From Isoetes taiwanensis (taxonomy: Eukaryota > Streptophyta > Lycopodiopsida > Isoetales > Isoetaceae), in assembly GCA_021234155.1 (NCBI GenBank), contig JAJEKV010000003.1, positions 31,791,166 to 31,855,165 of the forward strand: a DNA stretch of 64,000 nucleotides. Direction: 5' to 3'. Of the stretch, positions 1-11,920 are shown one piece after another. The notes beneath the pieces are model-generated. The model saw only the letters and a list, made by a program, of their open reading frames with translations, was not told the DNA's origin and did not search any database. The translations under genes and the position numbers were made by a program. Position 1 is the first letter of the stretch. The number at the start of each line of letters is the position of its first letter.

Positions 1-1
1 T

Positions 2-1064
2 GAATTCCAATACAGTGTTCCAGATTTGTTGGATGTCAATGCAACACAGGAAATATCGTGTGAAGGTCCAGTTTCCTCTGCAATTTACAAGGAATTGGAT
101 GCAGAGAGAAAGAGAGAATACAGATTACGGAATAAGATGAGAAAAGCAGCGGTTGAACGGGATGATCTGAGCATGAGACGCAGGCAAGAAATAGCCAAGC
201 TTGTAGTTGATTACTTCAACAAGCTAATCAAAAAGCATCACCCGAACTCAAGGCCGATGTGATGAAGAGGGTGGTTCATCAATACGAAATGGCAATCTCA
301 GAACCTGGAATTTTGCCAAATCCAAAGGAGTGCAAGGCAGCGGGGGTGCTGCTCAACAACTTGAAATAGACAATGGCAACCACAAAGAGGCAAAGGAACC
401 ATGATATTTGGAGAGCCAGAACCTCGACACTGGTGATGGCTTCTTCCACAAAATTGAGATGCAATTCCACTATGGCAGGGCTGTTAGGTACATCTAATTC
501 TTGCTTTCATGCCTGTGCTTCTTCATGCTTTTAAGTGCTTGTATCTGCTGAGTGATGCTGGTTGGAATATGTTCATTGATTAATGTGCAATATTTCTTAT
601 GATAGGTTGCATGAGGTCAACAATTGCAACTGCTGCATTAAGAAAATTGGAAGCCGTCCTTGGAAATGGTCTGTGGTCTTGCTTCCAAAGGAGGGTGAGG
701 TGCGATTCTCTCACCCCTGCTTGCAAGCAAAGCATAAAAGAATTCTGGAAACAAAATAGCAGAGTCTCTCCTTGCAAAAAAGATGTTGTGAACACTGTTG
801 GAGAGTCAGGCTTCCGAATTTCTTATCCCTTGCACCTTATGGAGGTCACACAGGTATAAGTTTCCATACAAATTTTTTTTTGCTATTATTGCATAAATAT
901 TTCTAACCAAAGGCCACCATTCAGTTGCAGCTATTTCAACAATACAAAAAGGCACATCCTGAACACCATGTTTGCTTAAAGGCTTTCAAGAAGTTGAAGC
1001 CTATTTATGTAAAGAAAGTATCAGAAAGGGAAACCTGTTGTTGCATATACCATATGAAGTTGGA
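2..1064 (+). pseudogene. 5' half of a spliced DDE-type transposase-like gene, cut by element A
   Basis: The frame is open from base 2, so the gene starts outside the window. The first part is very basic (for example MRRRQEIAKLVVDYF) and stops at 260-262; a second frame carries on from 241 (PELKADVMKRVVHQYE), so there is a frameshift. Introns with GT..AG ends are visible at 488-605 and 854-930. The exon 606-853 codes for FWKQNSRVSPCKKD and the next exon for HPEHHVCLKAFKKLKP followed by RETCCCIYH. This order (R/N-S-R-x(2)-GKK-like motif, K-L-R/K-P, then C-x-C-x-Y/I-H) resembles, from memory, an uncharacterised animal transposase-like family; I cannot name a Repbase superfamily. Reading continues on the far side of element A at 26415. 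The family assignment is inference; the splice sites and continuity are seen directly. Confidence 0.6.
1060..1064 (+). repeat. Target site duplication of element A, left copy
   Basis: TTGGA directly precedes the TGTGACG start of the 5' LTR and is repeated at 26415-26419 after the CGTCACA end of the 3' LTR. A 5-bp duplication is normal for Ty3 elements and fixes the element limits. Confidence 0.93.
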
Positions 1065-1073
1065 TGTGACGGT

Positions 1074-1313
1074 CCAGGGGAATATACGCCATAAATACGT
1101 ATATTCCTGGATCCGTCACCATACAAGTCTATCTTCATAGCCTTGTATACCATAGATTGTGGCACTAGGGGGGCATGGCTAAGTTATTCTCATAACTTAG
1201 CCAACCATAGGTTAAGCCATTATCCACGTGGCCTTAACCTATTGGGGCACCGCCACACAGGACTCACCCGATTGGTGCCACGTGGCATCCTAGGTGGACC
1301 TAACCTATATAGG
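1074..1313 (+). promoter_or_regulatory. Element A LTR promoter region with stacked inverted repeats, G-boxes and TATA box
   Basis: Perfect inverted repeats stand in a row: arms 1079-1088/1098-1107 (10 bp, GGAATATACG), 1177-1187/1192-1202 (11 bp), 1207-1216/1233-1242 (10 bp), 1246-1251/1274-1279 (6 bp), and the 12-bp palindrome TGCCACGTGGCA at 1276-1287. Two G-box cores CACGTG lie at 1225-1230 and 1279-1284. The palindromic TATA element CCTATATAGG is at 1304-1313. All are repeated in the 3' LTR (24791-25030). Promoter function is inferred from motif content and position. Confidence 0.6.
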
Positions 1314-2154
1314 CATAAACCCTAACCCTAGACCTCTTTCCAGCCCTAGCACCCAGAGACTCACCTACTCGTTCGAAACCCCGTTTCGAACACCGTTCGT
1401 TGTGGCATAGGCTGGTGCAGCAGCCCCAGCAGGGTAGACCCGTTCTTGGAGTAGGAGCAGCAGCTTGTGAGTCGAAGACCATGGAGGCGCCCGGATCTGG
1501 AGGGAGAGCATCAGGAGCAGGTATGTAGAATAGTAGTTGCGATAGCCCATCTGGGACTAGCATTCCAGATGTGCTAGTATTTTGTATCTAGAGTGGAGCC
1601 ATCCTAGAACCCATATTCAACATCTTGAACCCTAATCAAGGAACCCTAACTATTAGTTAGTTGTATGATTAGGTAAGATGTTCTTCTTATGATTATTCTC
1701 ATGATGTGATGATTATGTGATGATGGTTGATCATGTTTGCTCCTCTTGTATTGGGAAGGGGGGTAGAGACCTAGAGCCATATGTAGTATGCTCCTAGAGT
1801 AGATCCCTTAGTTCCTATTAGTTGCGGCCTGTGCATAGGAGCCCACCAGGCTATTGAGGCTATGATATGACTCAGCACCAGATAACGGGGCTAGAGGGAA
1901 AGTGGAGGGAGGATCCCTGCCGAGTGGGGGCTTCGGGGGATCCCATAGTGGGCTAGGCTTATGGTCGGTCACTTCGGGTGGGCCGAGCATGGGTCCGACA
2001 TCTCCTGGGGCAATGGTGTTGCCCTGCCTCTCGAGAGCTGCAAGTGCTGGCTTGGCTCTCGTTTTGGGGGGTTCAGTCGGGTACGAATCGTGTGTCGCCA
2101 CGATTCTCTAGCCGCCCACGGCACCTCTAGACCCTGGGAAGGGGAGATGCAACC

Positions 2155-2159
2155 CTTCC
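2155..2159 (+). repeat. Target site duplication of element B, left copy
   Basis: CTTCC before TGTTAGCC is repeated at 14355-14359 after GGCAACA. The uninterrupted site is seen in the 3' LTR of element A near 25865-25880, which confirms that B entered A. Confidence 0.9.
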
Positions 2160-4590
2160 TGTTAGCCTAAAACCTGGAATTTTAGCCTAACCTCAAAGGA
2201 AGTACAAAGAAAACTGGTCAGGACCTCCAGATCACTTAGGGTGATCAATCCTCAATCATATAAGCAAAAGAACTCAATTTGAAATGCTAGATTTTTCCAA
2301 ATCACTACAATCCCTGAAGCAGAAAAGACTGTCAGAGCCAAAATCAATCCAGCAATCACACTTTAAAGATTTTTGAGTTTGGATTTTTGGTATGGTTCAC
2401 AAACAAGCAGAGGAAGCTACTGGTGAAAGTCTGTCTTGATTTGGATAAAGGAAGACCAAGAAAATCAATGTCAAAGCTCAGTCAAAAAGTGGTCAATGCC
2501 AAAACAGAGAACCAAAATTTGCAGATGGAGTTTGGTGACGAATTTTGAGTTGGGATTTGTGCAGACAGCTTCAAAATGAACCCTAGATCACGTGCATAAG
2601 GTTTAATTGATAAGCAAACACTATGATTTTTTCTGAGATAGACCACAGACTCAATTTCTGTCACAGTCTGTAACAGTTATGGAAAAGCTACTTTTCCTTT
2701 GTCTTTTTTGCATATAAACACTACTCAAGTCTATTTAAGGATGAGAAATGACTATTAAATTTGGTTTCATCTTGAAATATCTGATTTCTATTGGTTTTGA
2801 CAGGCAGTAATAGATTTGTAATATGAGAAAATGCTAACACTATTTTTCCAGGCAGAGAATATGCATTATAACCAGAGATATCACAGGAGTTCTGAAGTCT
2901 CAGCAAATAATTCCCAAGATAATGCCTGAGAATAAATCTCAAGGCACTTGTGAGCTTCTAAAAATCCAGAAATCATCAAAAGAAGAAAATAAGAAGATAA
3001 TTTGAGTTGTAGTAGAAGTTTTGATGTCGGGTCAGTCACAACACAGTCGGTCTTCAAACACAATGCAGTCAATCTTCAATCTCGAGCAGAATTAGCTGAA
3101 TTTGGAGTAGAACAGATCATGAAAATATCAAGAATATAGAATGCGCCCAGATCACAGAGGTATATCTCCGAGGGGGGTAAAAAAATGATCTGTATTCCCA
3201 GATTAAAAACTGTCCTTCCCAAAAACCAGCTCGGTTCAATGATTTCCGGCCTAATCTGAGCAAGTTTCTATCAATCAAGTGCCACAAAGGGTTCCAGGGA
3301 TTTCGGAAAAGGTCTAGGAGGATAAATCGGGAGGAAAAGGGCGGGATCCAATCAAGTTATGGCACGAATTGGCCAGATTTAGCAGGTTCCTCTATTTCTT
3401 AGGGTTCATCGAAAAATTCTTGAAGGCCATATATCCCACAGGCTAAAATGGTTCTGGAGGCTCATGTATATAAGGCTTAATGCTGACCCAAATAATAACC
3501 GTATGCGCCTATGCGTAAGGGTTGTGCCACCAGAACTGAGGCCCCCCGGCCACGCCACGGGACCAATGGGGGGGCTGAGGTGGAAAATAGTGATAGGGTA
3601 GATATAGGCTAGAATAGGTTTTTATTTTTTATTTTCTCTGGCACGCATCCCAAGAAATAAATTTTGAGAGGCTTCCCAAGGTCTTTTTGATTTTTAAAAA
3701 GCCAATTTAGCTCATTTTGGTCAAGCTTCAAATGAGGGTTTCCGTGTCAAACTGAAATACTCGAAATTTTGGCCCTTTTGACCTTGGTCAATGGATTTTC
3801 AAACTTGGAAATGGTGGAAAAAATCATAAAACAAATGGAAAAATGGTGGAAAAAGCTATGGTGGGGTTTAGAAGGATGAGATGATGGTAAAAATCAAACT
3901 CCATTGCTCTTGAGGTTTTTATGATCTTTTGAGAGCAATTTACAAGTGATGGTGAGGCCAATAAAAATATAGGTAGTGAAGTAATGGAAGAGGGTATGAA
4001 AAGGTGGAAGTGAGGTATGGAAAGGTGGAATAGATGAAGGATGGAAACCCCTCAGAGCACATGATCTTATCTCAAAAGCTCAAATCATACCTTATGATGA
4101 ACATAGTTTTGCTCAAGGCCTAAGGGTCTTCCAATCTTCTAAAAAATCTTCCAAACTTCAAGGCCAATATAAGAGCAAATATCAATTCCCAAGTGACCAT
4201 CTTCATAAGTGTGACTCCTAAACCATTGGTGCAACTCAATTAAGCTCCATATAAATGAATTTGAGCAAAATGCTTTGTAGCTCCTTGTATAACTTGCTAT
4301 ATCCTCTGCCCGGGTCTTCAAGAAATAAAATGTAACTTAGAAAAACTTCCTCAAAGGAAAGAATTAGGCTATATAAGCAAGATCCCAAGGGTCTTCCAAT
4401 CTTGGACAAATTTCTTCCAAACTCTAGCAGGATCAAAATAGCACTAACTCTTACCCCATGAGTGATAGGAAATAACTTAAGATGAAACCTCAAAAGCTAA
4501 CCACATGTCTTCCAAACTTCAACAAATATCTTCCAATCTTGAAACTCTAAGTATCATAAAGTTATCCATGTTGCCCAAAAAGGGGCAACA
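2160..4590 (-). repeat. Element B LTR (3' LTR on the minus strand)
   Basis: This pairs with 11921-14354. Read on the minus strand it starts with a hairpin (TGTTGCCC arms at 4569-4576 and 4583-4590) and ends AGGCTAACA. Inside lies a three-fold imperfect subrepeat based on 'gtcttccaatctt / cttccaaact' (about 4125-4170, 4385-4430, 4505-4545). Confidence 0.93.
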
Positions 4591-6779
4591 TCTCCTCAAA
4601 GGAAAGAATGAGGCTGGTCCCCTCAGCCTCAAAGGAAAAATGCTAACCAAGGGTCTTCAAATATCATCAAGTGGTGAGAGGGGTAGATTTACTCTGCAGT
4701 TGATGGAAAATATGGGGCGAGAGCATAGGGTGATGAAGTGAATGATAGAAGAAGAAGATCAAATGGAGGGTAGGTCAACTCAAGACAGTGAAGATGGAGA
4801 AAAAGTGGATGAACCTACATATGACAATAATAACCAAGTTAGCATGAGTGCTAATTAGAGGATGAATAACAATATAGGATTAGCACTCTTGAGAGTTCAT
4901 TAGGGAGCAAAGGCTAAATGGAAGGCAAGTCAACTTAAGACAAGTGAGAATTTAGAACAAGTGAACCTGCATATGACAATGAGAAGCAAATTAGCCCGAA
5001 AAGCTAAATAAAAGGTGAATAGCAATATAGGATTAGCACTCTTGGGATTGCACAAGGAAACAAGGCTAGATGGAAAGAGGCCAACTCAAGACAAATGAAA
5101 GTGGTAAGCAGATGGACCTGAAATGACAACACTCAACTTGTTAAAGCATAGCAAATCTCTACCATACTTAACTAGACCTCAACTATTCAAAAATCTTACT
5201 CATAGAACCATTGGAATTTTTTTTTTTTCAAAATCTTACTCATACAACCATTTGAATTTTTCAAAAATTCATACCATCGAAATCGAAAACCTAATCTCGC
5301 TTTTCTCCTGCTCGAGCTCAAGAATCTCGAGCTCCTTTCCCCGATCATGGCTCCTTTTTCCTACCACACACCCATCCGGGGACAATGTAACAAATTTAAC
5401 CAAACAATTTAGGAGTGTTCCCCGAGATTGATCCAGCCACAGTGTATTCCCATTCCTTATGGAGGATCGACTGCGCAAGAAGTAAATACAGATGCGTAAT
5501 GGGACAATGTCTTAATTAATGAAGAACCTCTTCCACGCCAAATTTACTCAAAGCACATGCATATCCGAGACAAAGGCATAATAGAGGGTAAGAATTTTGA
5601 CACAAGCTTCCCCGATTCAAAAAGAACTCTTCAAAGAAGACATGAACCATGAGCACCATGCAATGTGTCGCTTTTGGACAAAAACTTATCGAAAAAAACT
5701 AACAATCAACGATATCGGACACAAAAGGCTCTTTGGGCCGTAATTTTTCAAGGGAATGCATACAGATGCTACATATACACTACTTCTTATGTAAGCACCA
5801 CCATGAGTCGACAGATGCTCACTTTGATGATATAGGCAATTATTTTACTCTCACAGATGCTAGCAGATAACTATGGCTCTCTCGATGCTTCTTATGATAA
5901 AAGAAATGCATTTTAAACTTCTCAAAGAGAACCTTTGGGATGAAGAACACTATGTATTTGGCACCATGAAAAGCTTTTTACCGTGTTCAATAGTCTTTTG
6001 ATGCTACAGATGCCGATCCTTCAAACAGATACCTACCATTCATTCAAAGCCAAACCGATAGCATTGGGGCTTGATGAAAAGATCTAGCCTTTTAAAGACT
6101 CATCCGAAATGTAACATGTGTAATGTTTTTATTTTTGATCAATGAAAAATCTCTCGGTCTTCTTTTTTTTGAAACTTGTCTAATCTGTGAGCATGGCTTT
6201 ACTTCAAAAGAATACACATTAGTCAACCTCAAAGAAAAATTATCTTGATGGCACAGCTTATAAGAGATTTCAATACAACCACACTAGCAAACTCCTAAGT
6301 AAGAATTACAACTAGAAACCAATTCAAATCCAAAGAACATAACCGCCAAATATGCAAATCTATTCAAAAGAAATTTAAAGTTTCAACTAATTAGCCTAAT
6401 TTAAGCCAAAATAGATAATTATGTGGAAGCAAATAGGCTCAAGCATGCATGCCGAGGCCAATATCTCTTAAGATGTCAATGTTAATAGGATTTGGCAGCT
6501 CTAAACCTCAGATAAGATCAATCACCCTATAAGATGAGCAACAAATTCTCCTAGAATCTGATAAGGACCTTCCCAAGGATTTTCAAATTTAGATAGCTTA
6601 CCTTCATTCAAAAGATTCCATTTGAGCACCAGCTCTAATGGAGAAAATTTATCTTGAGCTTGTGAGTCTGCCTTTTAAAAGTCACCAGACTCCTAGCTTT
6701 CTTAAGTAGATTGAGATTTTCTCAGATCAAATCTATCCTCATCCAATTTTAGCAAAACTTCATACCTGTTTTTAATGCT
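4591..6779 (-). other. Element B non-coding spacer between integrase and LTR
   Basis: I see no ORF with recognisable domains here. The first bases on the minus strand side of the LTR (4591-4598, TGAGGAGA on the minus strand) are a weak polypurine tract. Bases 4591-4720 repeat motifs from the LTR. A roughly 153-bp tandem repeat lies at 4768-5130. The rest is AT-rich. Long spacers of this sort are usual in Tat-lineage elements. Confidence 0.6.
4768..5130. repeat. Tandem repeat, period about 153 bp, 2.3 copies
   Basis: The phrase 'gtcaact(c/t)aagaca' recurs at about 4772, 4926 and 5079, followed in each copy by 'gaacctacatatgacaat'-like and 'caatataggattagcactctt' sequence. Tandem repeats in the 3' untranslated spacer are common in Tat elements. 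Confidence 0.7.
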
Positions 6780-7500
6780 TCAAGAAACTCCAGTGTCCAA
6801 TTTGAGTGCCATCCTCAATGAGGGAATTTCCAACTCAACAGAATAACCGCCTCAACTCCATAAACCAAACCGAAAGGAGAAGCATTAGTAGCAGCTTTTA
6901 GCAAAGGATTCTATGAGCCCAAAGGGCATCATATAATTTCAAATGCCAATCTTTTGGTTTTGGCAAACCGCCTTCCTCAGCAAAATACCCTTAAGCACTT
7001 TGTTAGTAGACTCACTTTTGGCCATTTCCTTTGAGGATAATAGGGTCGAGCTTTTCACATGCCCGATTTTGAGACTTGAGATGAGAAAATTAATAACCTC
7101 ATTAATAAAAGTAGAGCCTCTATCACCAAAATTTTAAAAGGGATGCCAAACCTAGAGCAAATGTTTTCATGTAAAAATCGGGCAAAGGGTATATGCATTT
7201 GCTTTTCTCAAAGGTGCCGCTTCACCATTTGGTAAATAGATCTGTGGCTACAACAATGTATTCATGCTGGGCTGAAGATGGGGGATTTATAGGGCCAACA
7301 TAATCTAGTCCCCAAACTTGAAATGGACCTGGGGACACAATTCCAGTAAGAGGGGCAGGATGCAAAATTTTCTTACCAAATATTTGGCATTGGTGACAAG
7401 TTTTATGACATGATAACAATCTCTAAATAAATGAGGCCGAAATATCCGCACCTTAATATCTTCTTGGCGCTTGTGTCTCACTGAAAATGACCACCACAAA
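6780..7500 (-). pseudogene. Element B integrase
   Basis: On the minus strand the zinc-binding end (HKTCHQCQ) is followed by the catalytic core WGLDYVGPINP, then VATDLFTKW, and further on DRGSTFINEVINFL, all in different frames. The first two carry the first two catalytic Asp residues in the usual setting of plant Ty3 integrases. The C-terminal part down to about 6780 keeps phrases such as KLYDALWAHR. Several frameshifts and stops break it. Confidence 0.78.
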
Positions 7501-7829
7501 CACCTTTATGATTCTCAGCAAGTACCAGGGCAGCCTCATCTTCATCAACACACCTTAGAAGAACACCATCCCTGTTTACCTTGCACAAAATATCTCCAAC
7601 CAAAGAGTAAGTCAAACATTTTAGTCTAAACTTGTAAGCTTGGCTTTTAGAAAATTCAGAGGTATCTCTTGATATTGAGGAATCTTCTAATAGGTTGCCG
7701 CCAACCTTGAGCCTGCTTTATCCTAAAAGTCTTGCCCATTTACAACAAGGTTGGTCATTTCTTCCTCTTGTACTACTTCCTCATGTTCAAAATAAGCAAA
7801 GCAGTAAATACAAACTCGGGTTGTTTAAG

Positions 7830-9240
7830 ACATGGATGACCTTTACTTTTAAATCATAAGATTGGAGCCTACAAGCCCACCTATGAAGCTTGGGTTTTTC
7901 CAATTTCTTACCATACAAAAAGGCATGGGATTCTCACAAGATGTAGACAAAGTGGTCCGAGATTTTTGCGTAAGATGTCCCCGCTCTTTCTATCAAAAAA
8001 TAAGAGCAGCTGCACTTCTTTCAATCTTGGCATACCTTTCTTCAGCTTTGAGACCATTGTTTGCTTGCAAAGGCAATGGGGTGCTTTTCCTCAAAAAATG
8101 GCAACTCCAAAGAGCCTTTTTAGTGATAGTTATGTAAACTTTAAATGGTAAGGAAAGGTCTGAGTTTTTAAAAGTGTAGAATGGCAAATGGCCTCTATGA
8201 TCTGCAAAAAAGCTTTTTCACACTCATCACCCAAACAACAGCCTATATTTACTTTCTTTTTACTAACTTGGCCTACTCTAGTCAACTTAGAGATAGGACT
8301 AATAAGGTGAGAGAAATTAGGCACATACACTCTTAAGAAAGAGGTCATTCCCATAAATCCCTTGACTTCTTTAATTGTCCTGGTGTTTGAAGCTTTTTAA
8401 AGCTATGATCTTCTCTTCACCTACTTGAAGGCCTTTAGCGTAAAACCTCATGGCCTAAGAGCTGGCCTTTGATGCCAAAAGATGCACTTTTTGGGTTTAG
8501 ATTAACTCCAGCTTGTCTCAAGACAATGTAAATATTCTTGTTAGCTCAAATATGATCACTTGTATCAAGACCTAAGCATAAATCATCCGTGATAAACTCA
8601 ATTGCTCAGAGTCATGTTTGCAAAGACAAAGATCCATGGCTCTCTCAAATGTGGCAGGGCATTCATTAAGCCAAAAGGCATCCTTTTCATTGCATAAGTT
8701 CCCCATGGAGTAATGAAGGATGTCTTGACTGATCTTCCTTTTTGATGCTAATCTGATTAAAACCGTAGAAACCATCCAAAAATGAGTACATAGACTTACC
8801 AAATAATCGTGATAAAGGATTTCTTCCAAAAAGGCAAAGGGTAACAATCTTTAACAAGAGCTTTATTTAGATCTCTATAATCCACACATATTCTTAAGGA
8901 ACCATTCTTTTTAGAACTGAACAATACAAGAAACCCAAGAGGGGTTCACAATGTCAACTATCAATCCCGATTCCTCGTGATTTTGAATAATTCCCTCGCT
9001 TGATAAGATCTAAAAGTGAGGAATTAATTCTTCTCAATCTCCTGCATGACAGTTTAGTATCTTCACTAACTTTTATCTCAAACTCACAAATGCTCCTATC
9101 AACCCCTTTCAATTCTGAATATTCCCATGCAAAAACATCCACCCAATCCTCAAATAACTCAACCATTTTACCTTGATCACCTTCATTATATAAGTCTCCC
9201 ATTTGCGTGGTCCTAGATATACCTCCTTTATGCACTTCAA
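7830..9240 (-). pseudogene. Element B reverse transcriptase and canonical RNase H
   Basis: Minus-strand pieces in order: an RT N-terminal strand (ICEFEIKVSEDTKLSCRRLR, about 9100), PFGLMNAPATFERAMD-type fingers/palm wording split between two frames (about 8640-8700), a TDDLCLG catalytic loop reachable after a frameshift near 8600, and the connection (FLRVYVPNFSHLISPISKLT, 8290-8350). The usual RNase H follows (ELPFFEEKHPIAFASKQWS about 8060-8110, then a KLQ/R-x-Y-DLKV segment near 7850). Frames change at least five times, so no product is expected. Confidence 0.75.
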
Positions 9241-9449
9241 GCTCTTTTAAGTGATTCCTCTTGTGCTAGGTTGATAGTTAAGATGGGATGGAATTGGGAA
9301 AGCTCCTCTTCATCTAAGACATCCTCTTGAATAGCTCCTTCGCATAAATACTCCATAAGGGTTTTTCTCAAGACAATGAGTCGGCTTTCAAAATTTTTAG
9401 ATCTAGGAATATGTAAAATCTCCCAATGATCAAAAAAAAAAGTTAATAA

Positions 9450-9870
9450 TTCTCTGGCTTGAGCACTCGATCCTCCATGTCTTGATGTTTAGTTCGATAT
9501 TCTCCCAAGATTTGTCTACAAACAAGTTGTGAGTCTCCATAAATAACAATATGAGAAATACTCATACATCTTGCTTCTTGTAAACCCGCAATGAGGGCTT
9601 TGTATTCTCACTGCATTAGAAGAAATATTAGGGTGAATTCTCCCTATCTTAGTCATCAACTTAAAATCTCTGCATCCTTCAAAATAGCAAAGAAGAAGCA
9701 ATCCCCAGCTTTTTTGACATACCTCCATCAAACCGTAGATAGGCTTTTTTTTTTCCTTCAGATCGAGATTCAACATGCATGTAAGCAAAGTTGACAACCT
9801 CTTCATGTATACTAGCATCCAGGCCTAAATTGTAAACACCCAAATCTTCTTCCTCAGAGTATGTCCACAT
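9450..9870 (-). pseudogene. Element B additional (archaeal-type) RNase H placed upstream of RT
   Basis: Minus-strand sequence gives AYLRFDGGMSKKLGIASSL (near 9740-9690), then after a one-base shift NAV-EYKALIAGLQEAR (near 9615-9570), then YGDSQLVCRQILGEYRTKH (near 9540-9480). This is the D..E..D pattern of the second RNase H known from Tat-lineage Ty3 elements. Here it lies between protease and RT; in the Tat/Ogre elements I know it follows the first RNase H. The adjacent protease and RT are in the same orientation, so a local inversion is not needed. Confidence 0.72.
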
Positions 9871-10066
9871 CTATGAACCTAATGTTAGCATGGATCAGGC
9901 TTTGTTTGCCGCTTGATGAAGTTGCTCCATTGAAATGGTGCAGTGCCTTCGCACCATACAAAAAAGCATCCACTGCTTTCATCCATCTCCTTCCTAATAA
10001 TAGATCATAGATATTAGCTTGATTAACATTTTCAAAATCAACAACCACAAATGTGGCCAAAGACAA
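9854..10066 (-). pseudogene. Element B aspartic protease, C-terminal part
   Basis: The minus-strand segment reads FVVVDFENVNQANIYDLLLG then RRWMKAVDA. The phrase 'YDLLLGRRWM' is typical of the C-terminal half of Ty3 proteases (the I-L-G-R motif). I could not find the catalytic DTG/DSG convincingly; it should lie between 10066 and about 10400. Confidence 0.6.
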
Positions 10067-10729
10067 TGATTCCCCCCAGATTCACGTATACATTTCTTAC
10101 TATTCCCTTAGGCACAACTTTAGCATTTGAAAAAGATTTTAGAACAATGGAAGTATTATCTTCTACCTTGAGATCCAAAGGCCTTCATAACATGATAAGG
10201 CATAACATTAAGAGAAGAACCTCCATCCAAAGAAAACTTTGTCTAGATGGGAAGTTCCTATAGTAGCACTACAAGTAAAAGCACTGATCTTCGGGCTTGC
10301 TCGTGCAAAGCCACGTAAATATTGTTGCGTGTTTCAAAGAAAGAACCTCTTCAATATCCGAGTGCTTTTGATCAACTTTTCCCCTGTATGATGGTGCAAT
10401 TCTCACAGAAAGTTAATAAATCCACAAGAACCTTAGAATTTTTCATAAGTAATTCAAATTCATCCAACTCTTAATCTTTCTCGCTTATACCTTTGAGCAG
10501 GGAGGAGGAGCTATATTCTCGAGGATCTGATTGAAATGTTACCTTATGAGGTGGAAATGTAACCTCAGATGCATTTGGATGAGCTCGCACGGTTCCGCAC
10601 AACCATAACATCTTGCTCTTCCCCGTTTCTCCCGCACAAGTCTCAATAAAACTTATATTTGACATTTGTTTACCTTTATCTTGTTTTTCAAAATAAGCCT
10701 TAACACTCTAATACTTCTCCTCATGACCT

Positions 10730-11859
10730 ATTTCCTTGCAAAAAGAGCAAACAGACATTCTCTACCAAAGTGACCTCTTCTATGACACTTAGGACATTGC
10801 CTTGCAAAACACCGCCACCTCTATGGTAAGGTTTACCACAGCTTTGTGCATTCAGAGGTGGGGCATCTTTACCTGCTTTTTAATTCAAGAAGTTGTTTGG
10901 TAACTTCCAAAAGTGCCTCGACACTTTTATCGATCTCGATTTCATCTCTCGAAACATGAGGATCCAATTCTTCAAATTTTGACTTCTTCTTCTTTTTTGT
11001 AATCGCATAAACAGAGCAAAGATTAGCAAAATGTAAATCATGTTCGGTTCCATGATGAGGAGGATAAAATGGATCTCCTCGATCTCTTCATCGAAGATAG
11101 CTTAATAGTTCTCGCCAGATCTACAAATTTTTTACAAATGTTTTATGGATAGAATCCAACTCACCAAATTTTTGTAATTTTAATAACTTCCTATAGATCC
11201 TAGGTCTAGACATCAAACCTCCGATAAAGGAAGCAACTAGGTGCAATGTTGGATGAGTAACCCGATTCCCAAGTTACACACTAGCAAATAAGAATTAAAT
11301 CTCTCCACATACCGCTTTTACTCTCACCGTGTCTAATGGAAAATGAGTTGAGTTCAAAGACAAGATCCCGGGTGAAGTAGCCTTACCAAACCTTGATAGA
11401 AACTTGTGTTCCAATTCATCCCCTTTGGTACCTATAGACAGCTCAAAATCGAGCCAAGATCTGGCCTCATCACCCTTCATGCATTTGATGAATTCTAAAC
11501 CTCGAACCCTTCTTTTCTCCCATGTTCTTCATAATAGTCTTCAAAGTTTTTAGAAAATGGTTGGCATTCATGGAAGAATCATAGCAAGGGGGGGACAGTA
11601 TAGTCAACTCAAAATGATAAGGTGCTGATGGAGGAACAGACTGAGCAGGTTGATCTGGTTCAAAAAGTTTATGAATTTGTGAAGAAGAGGGCACAGAGGA
11701 AATATTTGTAATATTTGTAGACTGATAGAGAGGAGCTGGTGGAGGAATAGGCAAGTTGGGAGTATTTGTAGCATTAGTGGTAGATCTGGTAGCCACTCTC
11801 ATGCTTACTCCTACCAAATCTGGTTGATTTGTCTCCCTCGTGTGGTTCAGCAGACTCAA
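10730..11859 (-). pseudogene. Element B gag with one zinc knuckle
   Basis: The minus-strand frames 11859-11470 and 11480-11295 give a Pro/Ser/Thr-rich start followed by capsid-like phrases (NANHFLKTLKTIMKNMGE; ARSWLDFELSIGTKGDELEH; KFLSRFGKA), matching the retrotransposon gag pattern W-F..L....I..W..L...F...F. A CPKCHRRGHFGREC zinc knuckle (C-x2-C-x4-H-x4-C) is at about 10800-10750. Stops and frameshifts separate the parts. Confidence 0.7.
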
Positions 11860-11920
11860 ATCTTCCTTGGTGCCATTGAGTTCAATTTCCGTGTAAAGAT
11901 CTCTGTAGGATTCTCCAAAA

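Larger units (their letters stand above)
1065..2159 (+). repeat. Element A 5' LTR, left part
   Basis: This matches the 3' LTR (24781 onward) nearly base for base except for clusters of small indels, e.g. around 1351-1490 versus 25070-25200. It ends where element B entered; the rest of the LTR resumes at 14360. The complete LTR is about 1639 bp versus 1634 bp for the 3' copy. A telo-box-like AAACCCTAACCCTA (1317-1330) follows the TATA box, as in some plant promoters. Confidence 0.93.

Noticed and set aside
1317-1330. Telomere-like AAACCCTAACCCTA
   Set aside because: Only two units and located just after the LTR TATA box; a telo-box promoter element is more likely than an interstitial telomere.
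1902-2170. Gly/Ser-rich frames in the LTR of element A
   Set aside because: Repeated in both LTRs with frame-breaking differences; non-coding LTR sequence.
4768-5130. CRISPR-like or satellite array
   Set aside because: Only 2.3 degenerate copies of 153 bp inside a retroelement spacer in a plant genome.
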